Shown: piece by piece, positions 25,295 through 35,101 of the stretch
How the letters are laid out: each line of letters opens with the position of its first letter
Numbering within the stretch: the first letter of the stretch is position 1
Assembly: GCF_000368925.1 (NCBI RefSeq)
Contig: NZ_KB849756.1
Span: 2,630,416 to 2,694,415, forward strand
From: Acinetobacter bereziniae LMG 1003 = CIP 70.12
GTDB lineage: Bacteria; Pseudomonadota; Gammaproteobacteria; Pseudomonadales; Moraxellaceae
DNA: 64,000 nucleotides
Reading direction: 5' to 3'
Notes under the pieces: generated by a model
The model's database searches: none
What the model was told of the DNA's origin: nothing
Seen by the model: the letters and a program-made list of their open reading frames with translations, nothing else
Translations under genes and position numbers: made by a program

Positions 25295-26735
25295 TAGTTT
25301 TTACACGATTGGCAATGAATTGCATGAGTAATGGTACTGGACGACCAGTAGCTCCTTTGTTTGCGCCAGAGTTCCATGCTGTACCTGCAATATCCAAGTG
25401 CGCCCAACGGTAATCACGAGTAAAGCGTTCCAAGAAACACGCTGCGGTGACTGCGCCTGCTTTTGGACCACCGATATTGGCAATATCCGCAAATGGCGAG
25501 TCAAGTTGCTCTTGATAGTCCTCATAAACTGGCATACGCCATACACGGTCAAATGATGCGTGTCCTGCTGCCGTAATTTCTTCTGCGAGTTCATCATCAG
25601 GTGTAAATAAGCCTGAGACAACAGAACCTAGTGCAACCACACAAGCACCTGTTAATGTTGCAATATCAATAACCAGCACAGGATTGAAACGCTTGATATA
25701 GGTTAACGTATCGCAAAGTACCAAACGACCTTCTGCATCAGTATTTAAAATTTCAACAGTTTGCCCACTCATGGTGGTGACAATATCGCCAGGGCGGGTT
25801 GCATGACCTGATGGCATGTTTTCAGCGGCAGCAATTGCACCGACCACATGAATCGGTAGTTTTGCTTCACATAGGGCACGGATAGTACCCAATACCGATG
25901 CTGAACCACACATATCAAATTTCATCTCATCCATGCCTAAGCCTGGTTTTAGTGAAATACCGCCTGTATCAAAAGTAACACCTTTACCAACCAATACAAT
26001 TGGTGCTTGGTCTATATCTGCCTTATATTCGAGTGTAATTACACGTCCTGGTCGATCAGAACCTTTGCTGACAGCGAGAAAAGCGTTCATGCCTAAATCA
26101 GCCAATTGCTGTTCTTCGAGTACAGTCACTTTCAGCAAATCAGGAAATTCAGCGGCTAAAGCACGCGCTTGTTCTGCTAAATATTCTGGAAAACAAATAT
26201 TTGGTGGGCAATTGCCTAAGTCGCGGGTAAAGTTTTGACCCTTTTGCACAGCAGAGATCAAATGCAGTTTTTCGCTATTTAAATCTGATTGTGTCGCAAT
26301 AAATTCAATACTTTCTAAGCTAAATTCATTCTTTTTAGATTTATACTCATCATAACCATACGCGGCTTGAGTCAGGCTTAATGCAAATAAATAGTGCAAC
26401 CCTGAAGGGAGCGCAGAAATATCAATACTGACTTGTTGGAATTTTTTTTGTGACGCTTTGATAATGGTTTGTGCGATTTTTGCTAATTTTGCAACTTTGA
26501 CATCAGATGCTTTATCTAAACCAATTAAGGTACATTGCGCAACTTGAGTTAGCTTTCCGATCAGTGGTAAAGTTTCATTCAAGCTTGCTTTATATTGAAC
26601 GCTATCAATCAATGTGTTTAAGTCATTGATTTTATATGTTTCTTGGACCTGTTTTAAGTTTTCAGAATCCACCAGAATAAATAACGCCTGGCGAGATGTA
26701 GACGCTGAAAATGACGTGTTAATCGTAAGTTTCAT
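25287..26735 (-). CDS. pepA: Leucyl aminopeptidase PepA
   Basis: 482 aa M17 aminopeptidase. The C-terminal catalytic domain has Lys251 in VGKGVTFDTGGISLKP, and the family signature NTDAEGRL at residues 331-338 supplies metal-binding Asp and Glu. In other gamma-proteobacteria PepA also acts as a DNA-binding architectural factor at Xer sites. That is family knowledge, not shown here. It is divergent from lptF and overlaps holC downstream. Confidence 0.95.
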   Translation of the reverse strand: MKLTINTSFSASTSRQALFILVDSENLKQVQETYKINDLNTLIDSVQYKASLNETLPLIGKLTQVAQCTLIGLDKASDVKVAKLAKIAQTIIKASQKKFQQVSIDISALPSGLHYLFALSLTQAAYGYDEYKSKKNEFSLESIEFIATQSDLNSEKLHLISAVQKGQNFTRDLGNCPPNICFPEYLAEQARALAAEFPDLLKVTVLEEQQLADLGMNAFLAVSKGSDRPGRVITLEYKADIDQAPIVLVGKGVTFDTGGISLKPGLGMDEMKFDMCGSASVLGTIRALCEAKLPIHVVGAIAAAENMPSGHATRPGDIVTTMSGQTVEILNTDAEGRLVLCDTLTYIKRFNPVLVIDIATLTGACVVALGSVVSGLFTPDDELAEEITAAGHASFDRVWRMPVYEDYQEQLDSPFADIANIGGPKAGAVTAACFLERFTRDYRWAHLDIAGTAWNSGANKGATGRPVPLLMQFIANRVKTNG

Positions 26736-26879
26736 ATGTTGTCTTTGTGCCTGTTGTACATTTCAAATCATTAAACCATTGAACCACTTCAAATGGTAGA
26801 ATTTCAATCTAGTTTTATAATTTTAACTTCGGGTAAACTAGCGCTACGTCATGATACTACCCTTATTTGGAAGATTAAT

Positions 26880-27980
26880 TTGATTATTCGACGCTACCTT
26901 GTCAAACAAGTCGTTTCGACCTCCTTAGTGGTGGTTGCATTATTGACACTCATCATGATGGGTGGGCAATTGATTAAGCAATTTGGTCGTGCTGCAATGG
27001 GGCGTGTAGACCCAAGTATTCTATTGAGTATTATTGGATTTCGTTTACCTGAGTTCTTGACCTTAATCCTTCCTTTGGGTTTCTTTATTGGGCTGATGTT
27101 GGTTTTTGGTCGTTTATATGTTGACCATGAAATGGCCGTGCTCAACGGGAGTGGAATCAGTCGCATTCAGGTTGCTCGATTATTAATTCCATTAACCATT
27201 GTTTATTTGCTTGTACAAAGTGCATTAATGATCTGGATTTCACCTTGGGGACTTCGTCAGTATGGGCAATTGGTTTCTACCCAAGCTGTACGAACTGGAT
27301 TTGATTTAGTTCGACCCAGAGAATTTATTTCATCGGGTGCATATACCATCTATGCTGGTTCTCTGTCTGAAGATCGAAAAAATCTTAAAGATATTTTCTT
27401 TTATCAGCGTGCAGAGAAAGAAGGTAAGCCTGATGTCATGATTTTGGCGAAAGAAGCGACCCGTGTGGAAATGGCGAATGAAACTGCAAGTGTTGTGGAC
27501 TTGGTTCTGGGGCGACGCTATGAAATTTATCCAGGTACGCCGAAATATAGTCAAACTGAATTTCAAACCTACCGTTTACGTTTAGAAAATAATAAAGAAG
27601 CAAAGTTTGAAAGTGATGAGGTTGAAGCACTCGGTTTTGGCAAATTACTTGAAAATAAAGATGATCCAGTCATACAAAGTGAATTGGGATGGCGGTTATT
27701 TGTCCCATTCTCAATGATTGTAGCTTTAATGTTAGCAACGGCTTTGTGTGAAGTCAGTCCACGTCAAGGTCGCTATCTTAAACTCTTCCCAGCCTTATTG
27801 ATTTTCGCCAGTTTGATTGTGGCGTTGATGGCGATTAGAACAAGGATCAGTAAAGATGAAGTTGGGATTTGGGCATATCCTGCAATACTCTTGTTCTATG
27901 CGATTGCCGCTGCTTTATTTTCAAGAAAGCAGAAGTTGGCACCGAAGATTAAGAAGCAAATACAGCGAGTGAAATCATAA
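26880..27980 (+). CDS. lptF: LPS export permease LptF
   Basis: 366 aa, one of two inner-membrane permeases of the LptB2FG transporter that moves lipopolysaccharide or lipooligosaccharide toward LptC and LptA. Three N-terminal and three C-terminal transmembrane helices flank a periplasmic beta-jellyroll (residues about 130-265). The start is TTG with GGAAG 6 bases upstream, giving MIIRRYLVKQ as in other LptF proteins. The longer open frame from 26793 has no family support. It overlaps lptG by one base. Confidence 0.93.
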   Translation: MIIRRYLVKQVVSTSLVVVALLTLIMMGGQLIKQFGRAAMGRVDPSILLSIIGFRLPEFLTLILPLGFFIGLMLVFGRLYVDHEMAVLNGSGISRIQVARLLIPLTIVYLLVQSALMIWISPWGLRQYGQLVSTQAVRTGFDLVRPREFISSGAYTIYAGSLSEDRKNLKDIFFYQRAEKEGKPDVMILAKEATRVEMANETASVVDLVLGRRYEIYPGTPKYSQTEFQTYRLRLENNKEAKFESDEVEALGFGKLLENKDDPVIQSELGWRLFVPFSMIVALMLATALCEVSPRQGRYLKLFPALLIFASLIVALMAIRTRISKDEVGIWAYPAILLFYAIAAALFSRKQKLAPKIKKQIQRVKS

Positions 27981-29050
27981 TGTTAGCACGTAGAATTGTC
28001 GCAAAACATGTGACCAAGACCACAGTACTCGCTATGGTAGGCGCAACAGCTGTGCTTTCCATTTTGCAAATTTTATTTACCTATTTAGGTGAGCTCAGTA
28101 GCTTAAAAGACAATTATACAGCGTGGAATGCATTGCAGTATGTTTTGTGGGGGGCACCTCGTTATCTCTATGAAATCCTTCCTATTGCAGCTTTGATTGG
28201 TGCCGTTTTGGGTTTAGGCTCTATGGCATCAAATAGTGAGTTAATTGTCATGCGTGCTGCAGGCATTAGCTTATGGCGCATTGTTGGATGGGTAATGCGT
28301 TCTGCAATGCTTTTGGTGATTCTTTCTTTTGCTTTGAGTGAATTTGTGATTCCTTATACCAATGAGCAAGCCAAAAGCATTAAAAGTCACCGTAGCGTTG
28401 CAGCATTGGGTGAAGTAAAAGGCTATTGGACACGCGAGGGACAACGGTTTATTTATATTGATTATGCCAATTCACAAGGTACGTTGAAACAAGTTCAGGT
28501 GGTGGATTTCGATGAAAATTATCGAATGAAATCTTTGCTCAATTCTGAAGAAGGTCAATTTTTAAAAGAAGGGCAATGGAATTTAAAACAGACGGCTCAA
28601 GTCAATTTACTTGCCAATGGTCAAGCACAAGTGGTTGATCAAAATCAGCAAAATCTAGCTCTTGCGCTACAACCTAAGTATGTCCATATGGTGACGATTG
28701 ATCCAGAAGATTTAGCACCAAGTCAGTTGTTAAGTTTTATGGATTATATGCATGAATATAGTCAAGTACCGAAAACCTATTTATTGGCATTCTGGAAAAA
28801 TGTAGGTTCACCTTTTGCCTTGCTGGCACTGGTTTTGATTGCTTGTTCATTTATTTTTGGACCATTGCGTCAGCAATCTATGGGATTCCGTTTGGTGATT
28901 GCCTTATTTGTGGGTTTGGCATTTTATTATGTGCAGGACTTTTTAGGTTATGCCAGTCTGATTTATGCTCCATCACCCGCATGGTTTGTTTTTTTACCGA
29001 TCGTATTTATGTTTGGTATAGGGAGCTACTTATTGTATCGGGCTCGATAA
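27980..29050 (+). CDS. lptG: LPS export permease LptG
   Basis: 356 aa partner of LptF with the same 3+3 transmembrane layout and central periplasmic domain. It contains the family's GSMASNSELIVMRAAGIS block near residue 75. It begins in the lptF stop codon (TAATG), so translation is coupled. Confidence 0.95.
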   Translation: MLARRIVAKHVTKTTVLAMVGATAVLSILQILFTYLGELSSLKDNYTAWNALQYVLWGAPRYLYEILPIAALIGAVLGLGSMASNSELIVMRAAGISLWRIVGWVMRSAMLLVILSFALSEFVIPYTNEQAKSIKSHRSVAALGEVKGYWTREGQRFIYIDYANSQGTLKQVQVVDFDENYRMKSLLNSEEGQFLKEGQWNLKQTAQVNLLANGQAQVVDQNQQNLALALQPKYVHMVTIDPEDLAPSQLLSFMDYMHEYSQVPKTYLLAFWKNVGSPFALLALVLIACSFIFGPLRQQSMGFRLVIALFVGLAFYYVQDFLGYASLIYAPSPAWFVFLPIVFMFGIGSYLLYRAR

Positions 29051-29216
29051 GAAATCGTTATATAAGAAATCGGTATATAGCAATCAACTACAGCGAATGA
29101 GATAAGAATTTTAGATTGTGGCAAACAGTTATTGCCATTGTCTAAGGATAGAGTCTGCCGTAAAAAAACGGTAAGATATGATGATTAATTTGTAAACAGT
29201 AAAAAGAGTGTAAATC

Positions 29217-30764
29217 ATGACGGATGCAACTGCTGGCAAAATCCCTCACGTTCTGGTGATTATGGATGGTGTGGGTCATCGTGAAGCGGTCGAAGATAAT
29301 GCGTTTTTAGCAGCCAAGACGCCAAATCTAACCATGATGCAAGAAAAGCATCCGCATAGTTTAATTTCAGGTTCAGGTGAAGACGTTGGTTTGCCTGATG
29401 GGCAAATGGGCAACTCAGAAGTGGGGCATATGAACTTGGGTGCAGGTCGTGTGTTATACCAAGACTTCACTCGTATTACCAAAGACATTCGTACTGGTGC
29501 TTTTTTTGAACATGAAGTATTGATTGATGCTGTAGAAAAAGCCAAAGCGGCAAATGGCGCTGTCCATATTATGGGCTTGTTGTCAGAAGGTGGTGTACAT
29601 TCACATCAAGATCATATTATTGCAATGTGTGAGTTGGCTTTAAAACGTGGTGCAAAAGTTTATTTACATGCCTTCCTAGATGGTCGTGATACTCCTCCAC
29701 GCAGTGCAAAACCTTCTTTGGAAAAATTGGATGCAGTCTTCGCACAGTACCCTCAACAAGGTCGTATTGCGACAATGATTGGTCGTTACTTCGCAATGGA
29801 TCGTGATAATCGCTGGGACCGTGTAGAGCAAACCTATCGCTTAATGACTGAAGGTGAAGCTTTGCGTGTTGTTGATTCAGCAACTGAAGGTTTAGAACAG
29901 GCCTATGCAGCAAATGAAAATGATGAGTTTGTAAAAGCAACCCGTATTGGCGACATCGCCAAAGTTCAAGATGGTGATAGCATTGTCTTTATGAACTTCC
30001 GTGCGGATCGTGCCCGTGAAATCACCAAAGCTTTTGTAGAAAAAGATTTTGCTGGCTTTGAGCGTAAAGTGGTTCCTCAACTGTCAAAGTTTGTCATGTT
30101 GACTCGCTATCAAGCAACTATTGATGCGCCTGTGGCTTATATGCCAGAAGAATTAAAAAATTCAATTGGTGAGTACCTTTCATCTTTAGGTAAAACGCAA
30201 TTGCGTATTGCGGAAACAGAAAAATATGCCCATGTGACATTCTTCTTTAGTGGTGGACGTGAAGATGAATACCCTGGGGAAAAGCGCATTTTAATCCCGT
30301 CACCTAAAGTCGCGACTTATGATTTACAACCTGAGATGAGCGCACCTGAAGTCACTGACAAACTTGTCGAGGCGATTAACTCAGGTGAGTTTGATCTTCT
30401 GGTCGTGAACTATGCAAATGGTGATATGGTCGGGCATACAGGTGTATTTGATGCGGCAGTCAAAGCAGTTGAAGCAGTTGATGTAAGTTTGGGGCGTTTA
30501 TATGACGCTGTTATGGCAAAACATGGACATATGTTGATTACTGCCGATCATGGTAATGTTGAGCAAATGCAAGACTATGTAAGTGGTCAGGTGCATACTC
30601 AACATACCACAGAACTTGTACCGTTTATTTATGTTGGTCCGACTTCAGCAGCAATTGCAGAAGATGGCGTGCTTGCAGATGTTGCTCCAACAATCTTAAC
30701 TTTAATGCAGCTTCCTGTACCGAAAGAAATGCAAGGTCGCAATTTAATTACGTTAAAAGTCTAA
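29217..30764 (+). CDS. gpmI: 2,3-bisphosphoglycerate-independent phosphoglycerate mutase
   Basis: 515 aa glycolytic and gluconeogenic enzyme converting 3- to 2-phosphoglycerate with two manganese ions. The alkaline-phosphatase-fold domain begins with VLVIMDGVG (Asp17), the phosphorylated Ser67 lies in DGQMGNSEVGH, and the C-terminal metal ligands are in ITADHGNVEQM and VHTQHTTE. Full length. The S41 protease follows 28 bases later, so cotranscription is likely. Confidence 0.97.
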   Translation: MTDATAGKIPHVLVIMDGVGHREAVEDNAFLAAKTPNLTMMQEKHPHSLISGSGEDVGLPDGQMGNSEVGHMNLGAGRVLYQDFTRITKDIRTGAFFEHEVLIDAVEKAKAANGAVHIMGLLSEGGVHSHQDHIIAMCELALKRGAKVYLHAFLDGRDTPPRSAKPSLEKLDAVFAQYPQQGRIATMIGRYFAMDRDNRWDRVEQTYRLMTEGEALRVVDSATEGLEQAYAANENDEFVKATRIGDIAKVQDGDSIVFMNFRADRAREITKAFVEKDFAGFERKVVPQLSKFVMLTRYQATIDAPVAYMPEELKNSIGEYLSSLGKTQLRIAETEKYAHVTFFFSGGREDEYPGEKRILIPSPKVATYDLQPEMSAPEVTDKLVEAINSGEFDLLVVNYANGDMVGHTGVFDAAVKAVEAVDVSLGRLYDAVMAKHGHMLITADHGNVEQMQDYVSGQVHTQHTTELVPFIYVGPTSAAIAEDGVLADVAPTILTLMQLPVPKEMQGRNLITLKV

Positions 30765-30792
30765 ATATCATTATTCAAATTTAGGTGCGGGA

Positions 30793-31965
30793 ATGGTTCA
30801 AGCTTGGAAGTATGTTGCTGTATTAACAGGGTTATTAACTTGTGGAAGCCATTCCGTTTGGGCAGCCGAAAATGCTGCCACACTTGATTTTGATGGTGAT
30901 GTTAAAGAAAGCATTGCAGAAGTTCCAATTGAATCAATTGAACAATTTGTTCAGATTTATGGGATTGTCAAAGACAACTATGTTCAAGAAAAGCCGGATG
31001 ATGTACTGTTCCTGCAAGCTATTAAAGGCTTGGTCGGTGGCTTAGACCGTTATTCGCGTTATTTAAGCCCTGAAGAATATAAACAACTGATGCAATATAC
31101 CGAGAGTGATCTTGCAACAGCAGACTTTGAATTGGGCTTTGATAGCCATATTCATCAGTGGAAAATTCAGAATCTACGAGACAATGCTGATTCATTTAAA
31201 TTAGGTTTAAAAAATGGATTCACCATTTTTAAAATTGAAAATCAAGAGTTGAAAAATTTAAATGCAGAACAAGTCGAAGATTTGTTGCATGGTTCGATCG
31301 GCTCTACATTTCAATTACAACTGAATGAGAAAAGCCCTGCAATCACAGTAGTCAGAAATCGTAAGCTTGATGTTGCTGATATTGAACCTGTGATGTTGCA
31401 TAATCAGGTTTTGGTGCTTAAAGTTAAAGTTTTTCAACAAGATACTGCGAACGAAATTAAACGATTAATCGAAGAATATAGCACTCAAAAAACCAAGGCA
31501 GTTTTATTCGACCTGCGTAATAATCCGGGTGGCTTACTTTCTGCGGCCGTTGAAACAGCCGATTTATTTTTAAATCAGGGAATTATTGTTTCAACCAAAA
31601 GTCGTTCCGAAGGAAATCAACAGTTTCAGGCTCTACCCGGTGATGAATTTTCAAATATTAAATTGGGTATTTTGATCAATGGTCGTTCTGCTTCAGCAGC
31701 TGAAGTATTTACTGCTGCCATGAAAGAACATCAACGTGCATGGGTGGCAGGTGAGAAAAGCTATGGCAAAGGTGTGGTACAGAAGTTATTTCCGTTGCCA
31801 AATGGCGCAGCTTTACAGATGACTGTTTCGCATTATTATACCCCGAATGGCAATATGATTGATGGGCAGGGGATTCGTCCGAATTGGGAATATCCTTGGG
31901 CATTGGATCAAAAAGAAGAAACTTATTTAAATAATGTTGCAGACCAATTATTAAAACATCGCTGA
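30793..31965 (+). CDS. S41-family (CtpA-like) periplasmic protease
   Basis: 390 aa with a signal peptide ending near VWAAE. The S41 catalytic core is intact: NGRSASAAEVF with nucleophile Ser301 and Lys326 in EKSYGKGVVQ, plus LFDLRNNPGGLLS. The position normally held by the PDZ domain (residues about 110-200) is strongly diverged. It lacks the usual GIG carboxylate loop and the SPAxxAGLxxGD stretch. Family members trim C-termini of envelope proteins. A terminator follows. Confidence 0.88.
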   Translation: MVQAWKYVAVLTGLLTCGSHSVWAAENAATLDFDGDVKESIAEVPIESIEQFVQIYGIVKDNYVQEKPDDVLFLQAIKGLVGGLDRYSRYLSPEEYKQLMQYTESDLATADFELGFDSHIHQWKIQNLRDNADSFKLGLKNGFTIFKIENQELKNLNAEQVEDLLHGSIGSTFQLQLNEKSPAITVVRNRKLDVADIEPVMLHNQVLVLKVKVFQQDTANEIKRLIEEYSTQKTKAVLFDLRNNPGGLLSAAVETADLFLNQGIIVSTKSRSEGNQQFQALPGDEFSNIKLGILINGRSASAAEVFTAAMKEHQRAWVAGEKSYGKGVVQKLFPLPNGAALQMTVSHYYTPNGNMIDGQGIRPNWEYPWALDQKEETYLNNVADQLLKHR

Positions 31966-31982
31966 TCGAATGTGAATGACAT

Positions 31983-32017
31983 AAAAAAGCTGAGTATTTG
32001 ATGCTCAGCTTTTTTTG
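31983..32017. terminator. Bidirectional rho-independent terminator
   Basis: AAAAAAGCTGAG and CTCAGCTTTTTT are perfect arms. A-run and T-run flank it, so it can serve both the S41 gene and the convergent pilR. Confidence 0.85.
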
Positions 32018-32063
32018 ATTATGAACAAAATTTATTATTGTTCGAGATCAATATCAGCAGATT

Positions 32064-33479
32064 CTATTCATCATCAGTATCTAGACCAAACTTTTTCAAA
32101 CGATAACGTAAAGATCGAAAGGTCATGCCGAGTTTTTTCGCAGCTAAGGTCCGATTCCAATGGGTTTGATTTAATGCAGATAACAAGACTTCTTTTTCAA
32201 CATTTTCCAAATATTGCTCCAAGCCTTCTTTCGGAATATTCGGTGCTTTGTTTGGAAGTTCAATCGCCGTATGGTTGGTCGGAACAGACTCAAAGGATTC
32301 AATTTTGTTAATACTGCTCCGTTGTGGCGCAGGTTGGAGTTGTTGAATATCGATAGAATCCTCATCACACATCGTGATGGCTTTTTCAATAATATTGCGC
32401 AGTTCACGAACATTACCAGAATAATGTTGCTGTAAAAGAAATGCTTTTGCTGCATCTGTGAATGATTTGCTCGGAATTCGCCATTCAGTACAAATTTGTT
32501 GAATAAAATGATTGGCTAAAATCAAGATGTCACGTTCGCGATCACGTAATGGCGGGAGTGTAATATCCATGACATGGATTCTAAAAAACAAGTCATGGCG
32601 GAACTTCCCTTGTTCAACCAGAGCTTCGATATTTTGATGCGTTGCACTGATGATTCGAAAGTCAACTTCTATTTCAGTATCGCTACCCAAAGGACGGATT
32701 TTCTTTTCCTGAACAGCACGTAAAAGTTTAGCTTGCATGGCTAAAGACAATTCTGCGACTTCATCCAAGAACAATGTGCCACCATTGGCAGCCTGAACCA
32801 AGCCTTGTTTATCTTGCGTTGCGCCAGAGAAACAGCCTTTCTTATGTCCGAAAAGCTCACTTTCCATCAGTTCTTCAGAGATAGCCCCGCAGTTGATTGC
32901 AATAAATGGACTATCACTGCGGTTACTGAGTAAATGAATAAGATTCGCAACCACTTCTTTCCCTGTACCAGACTCCCCTGTAATAAAAACAGGTGCTTGT
33001 GAACGGGCAATTTTTTTAATCGATTCTCTTAATTTACGAATGATTTGCGAGTCGCCAATGAGCATGGACTCTTCAAGTGGGGCTTTAGTTACAGTTTCAC
33101 TCAACTGAGGAACATGTAAAGCTTTTTGTAAAAGTTGCTGTAAATGTAGTTGATTGATTGGTTTGCTAACGAAATCAAAAGCCCCAGCTTTAAGTGATGC
33201 AATTGCGATTTCCATATTGCCATATGCTGTGAGTACAGCGATTGGCGTTTTAGGATAATGTTGCGATACATGTTTGACTAAATCTAAACCACTCCCATCA
33301 GGCAAGTTTAAATCTGTAATACAGGCATCATATTTATATTCACTAAAAAAATATTTGGCTTGCTGTAAATGATGTGCCATATGTGTTTTGATACCCATTC
33401 GCGATAGGCTCATTTGCATCAACATACATAAATCTTGTTCATCATCTACAAGTAACACCAATGGTTGTCGTGTAGTCAT
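32064..33479 (-). CDS. pilR: Type IV pilus response regulator PilR (sigma-54 activator)
   Basis: 471 aa NtrC-type protein. Receiver domain with phosphoacceptor Asp56 (ITDLNLPDG), AAA+ domain with Walker A GESGTGKE (168-175) and Fis-type C-terminal HTH (LAAKKLGMTFRSLRYRLKK). The sigma-54 contact loop reads GCFSGA (215-220) instead of the canonical GAFTGA. It follows pilS by 17 bases and is the last gene of gacA-pilS-pilR. With PilS it is expected to control pilin transcription. Confidence 0.93.
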   Translation of the reverse strand: MTTRQPLVLLVDDEQDLCMLMQMSLSRMGIKTHMAHHLQQAKYFFSEYKYDACITDLNLPDGSGLDLVKHVSQHYPKTPIAVLTAYGNMEIAIASLKAGAFDFVSKPINQLHLQQLLQKALHVPQLSETVTKAPLEESMLIGDSQIIRKLRESIKKIARSQAPVFITGESGTGKEVVANLIHLLSNRSDSPFIAINCGAISEELMESELFGHKKGCFSGATQDKQGLVQAANGGTLFLDEVAELSLAMQAKLLRAVQEKKIRPLGSDTEIEVDFRIISATHQNIEALVEQGKFRHDLFFRIHVMDITLPPLRDRERDILILANHFIQQICTEWRIPSKSFTDAAKAFLLQQHYSGNVRELRNIIEKAITMCDEDSIDIQQLQPAPQRSSINKIESFESVPTNHTAIELPNKAPNIPKEGLEQYLENVEKEVLLSALNQTHWNRTLAAKKLGMTFRSLRYRLKKFGLDTDDE

Positions 33480-33496
33480 ATCCCCAAAAACCTAAT

Positions 33497-35077
33497 CTAA
33501 TCCATGCGTGGGCATTCGATACGAAAGCATGCCCCTTGTTGTTTTTGCTCAACGTAAATTAATTTCGCTTGATTTGCTTCGCATATAGTTTGCGATAGGT
33601 ACAATCCTAAACCAGTTCCATTGATTTCGGTACTAAAAAATGGCTGAAATAATTGTGAAAGGTCTTGTTTTGTGACGCCTTTCCCATAATCAATCACATC
33701 TATACAAATATGCGTGTCATTTTTAAACGCCTTGACCAAAACGTATTCCGCATTTTGATCATTATGGCGTAATGCATTACGCAATAGATTGACAAGTACT
33801 TGCCTTAATTGAGAATCATCAAAATAAATCACAAGATCTGCTTCAATTTCAGTTTGGATTTTAGCTTGAGCATCACTTAAATCGTGTAACAATAAATCTT
33901 CTAAAAATAGTGGTAAGTCGATTTGACTGGCATGGGTTTTTTTGTTTTTTGCCATATCTAAAGTATCTTTGATAATACTGTTAATACGGACAGTCTGCTT
34001 GGTAATCATTTGATGGAGTAATGCTTGCTGCTGTTCATCACTCATCAGAAAAAGATCATTTGCCTGCGCAATGGCAGCGAGTGGATTACGAATTTCATGA
34101 GCAATACTTGCTGATAATTGTCCCAATGCTGCAAGTTTAAGCTGTTGTACCTTTTGATTTATTTTTTGTGCATCTTCAAGTACAAGAAGTGTCAGCGCCT
34201 GATGTGGAACAATCAGTTTTTGTACCCGAATATCAACGGTAAATGAGGATTGCTGTGATTCAAATTGAAAACGCTCACCATCTCGAAACATCGCATCTTT
34301 TAGAATTTCATAGAGATCAGGCTGGAAATTGGATAAATGATATTGTTCATGTGCATACAGGGGTGATATTCCTAATAGTGAACATGCGGCAGGATTACTG
34401 ACAATAATTTTACATTTTTCATCGAGTACCAAATAACCGACTTCGATTTGTTCTAAAATATAGCGGTTGATATTTTGTAGCTTAAAAAGCTCTAAAGATT
34501 GGTACGTATTTAAGGACTCAAGAACCTGAAAACGGTTGATTGCAATTTGCCCGATTCCGTACACCATAAAAAACAAGAAAGCCAATAAGGCACTATTACT
34601 AATATTATTTAAATTAGAAAAATCAAAATAACTGCCCAGAAATTGCTGATAGATAATGGCAATGACAGACACTAAGGTAATAAATAATGCTTTGTTTTTA
34701 CTCAGTAAAAAATTTGCAGTAAAGACTGCAATCACAAATAAAATACTGATGGCTAAATTTGGACCATTCAGCGCAAATACCAAGATACTGAGGAATGGAA
34801 TATCAACAATAAAAAAGCCAATAAACTGCTGTGCAACGCCATGAGGGTAAAATTTCAACAACATCATTTGCAATGCTGCAATGATGGTAAAGGTCGCAAT
34901 CGAATAAAAATATAAACTTGGGTATTCGTAGTGAACAGGCTGATTTTCTAAGGTAATCAGAAAAATAATGATTAAACAAAAGGCAATAATCAGTCGATAA
35001 CCTGAGTAAAGTGTGCCTAGACGGTAAATTGTTTGATAAATAGGCACAGATACCGTAGACGACATACTCACACTCAA
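33497..35077 (-). CDS. pilS: Type IV pilus sensor histidine kinase PilS
   Basis: 526 aa inner-membrane kinase with six N-terminal transmembrane helices (residues about 25-185), a PAS-like domain (VGYLVLDEKCKIIVSNPAACSLLGIS region), an H-box HEIRNPLAAIAQ with the phosphorylated His, N-box NLLRNALRH, G1 DYGKGV and G2 GTGLGLYLS. PilS phosphorylates PilR. It is located between gacA and pilR. Confidence 0.93.
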   Translation of the reverse strand: MSVSMSSTVSVPIYQTIYRLGTLYSGYRLIIAFCLIIIFLITLENQPVHYEYPSLYFYSIATFTIIAALQMMLLKFYPHGVAQQFIGFFIVDIPFLSILVFALNGPNLAISILFVIAVFTANFLLSKNKALFITLVSVIAIIYQQFLGSYFDFSNLNNISNSALLAFLFFMVYGIGQIAINRFQVLESLNTYQSLELFKLQNINRYILEQIEVGYLVLDEKCKIIVSNPAACSLLGISPLYAHEQYHLSNFQPDLYEILKDAMFRDGERFQFESQQSSFTVDIRVQKLIVPHQALTLLVLEDAQKINQKVQQLKLAALGQLSASIAHEIRNPLAAIAQANDLFLMSDEQQQALLHQMITKQTVRINSIIKDTLDMAKNKKTHASQIDLPLFLEDLLLHDLSDAQAKIQTEIEADLVIYFDDSQLRQVLVNLLRNALRHNDQNAEYVLVKAFKNDTHICIDVIDYGKGVTKQDLSQLFQPFFSTEINGTGLGLYLSQTICEANQAKLIYVEQKQQGACFRIECPRMD

Positions 35078-35101
35078 AGGTAGATCATTGTTTTATAAGA
35101 T

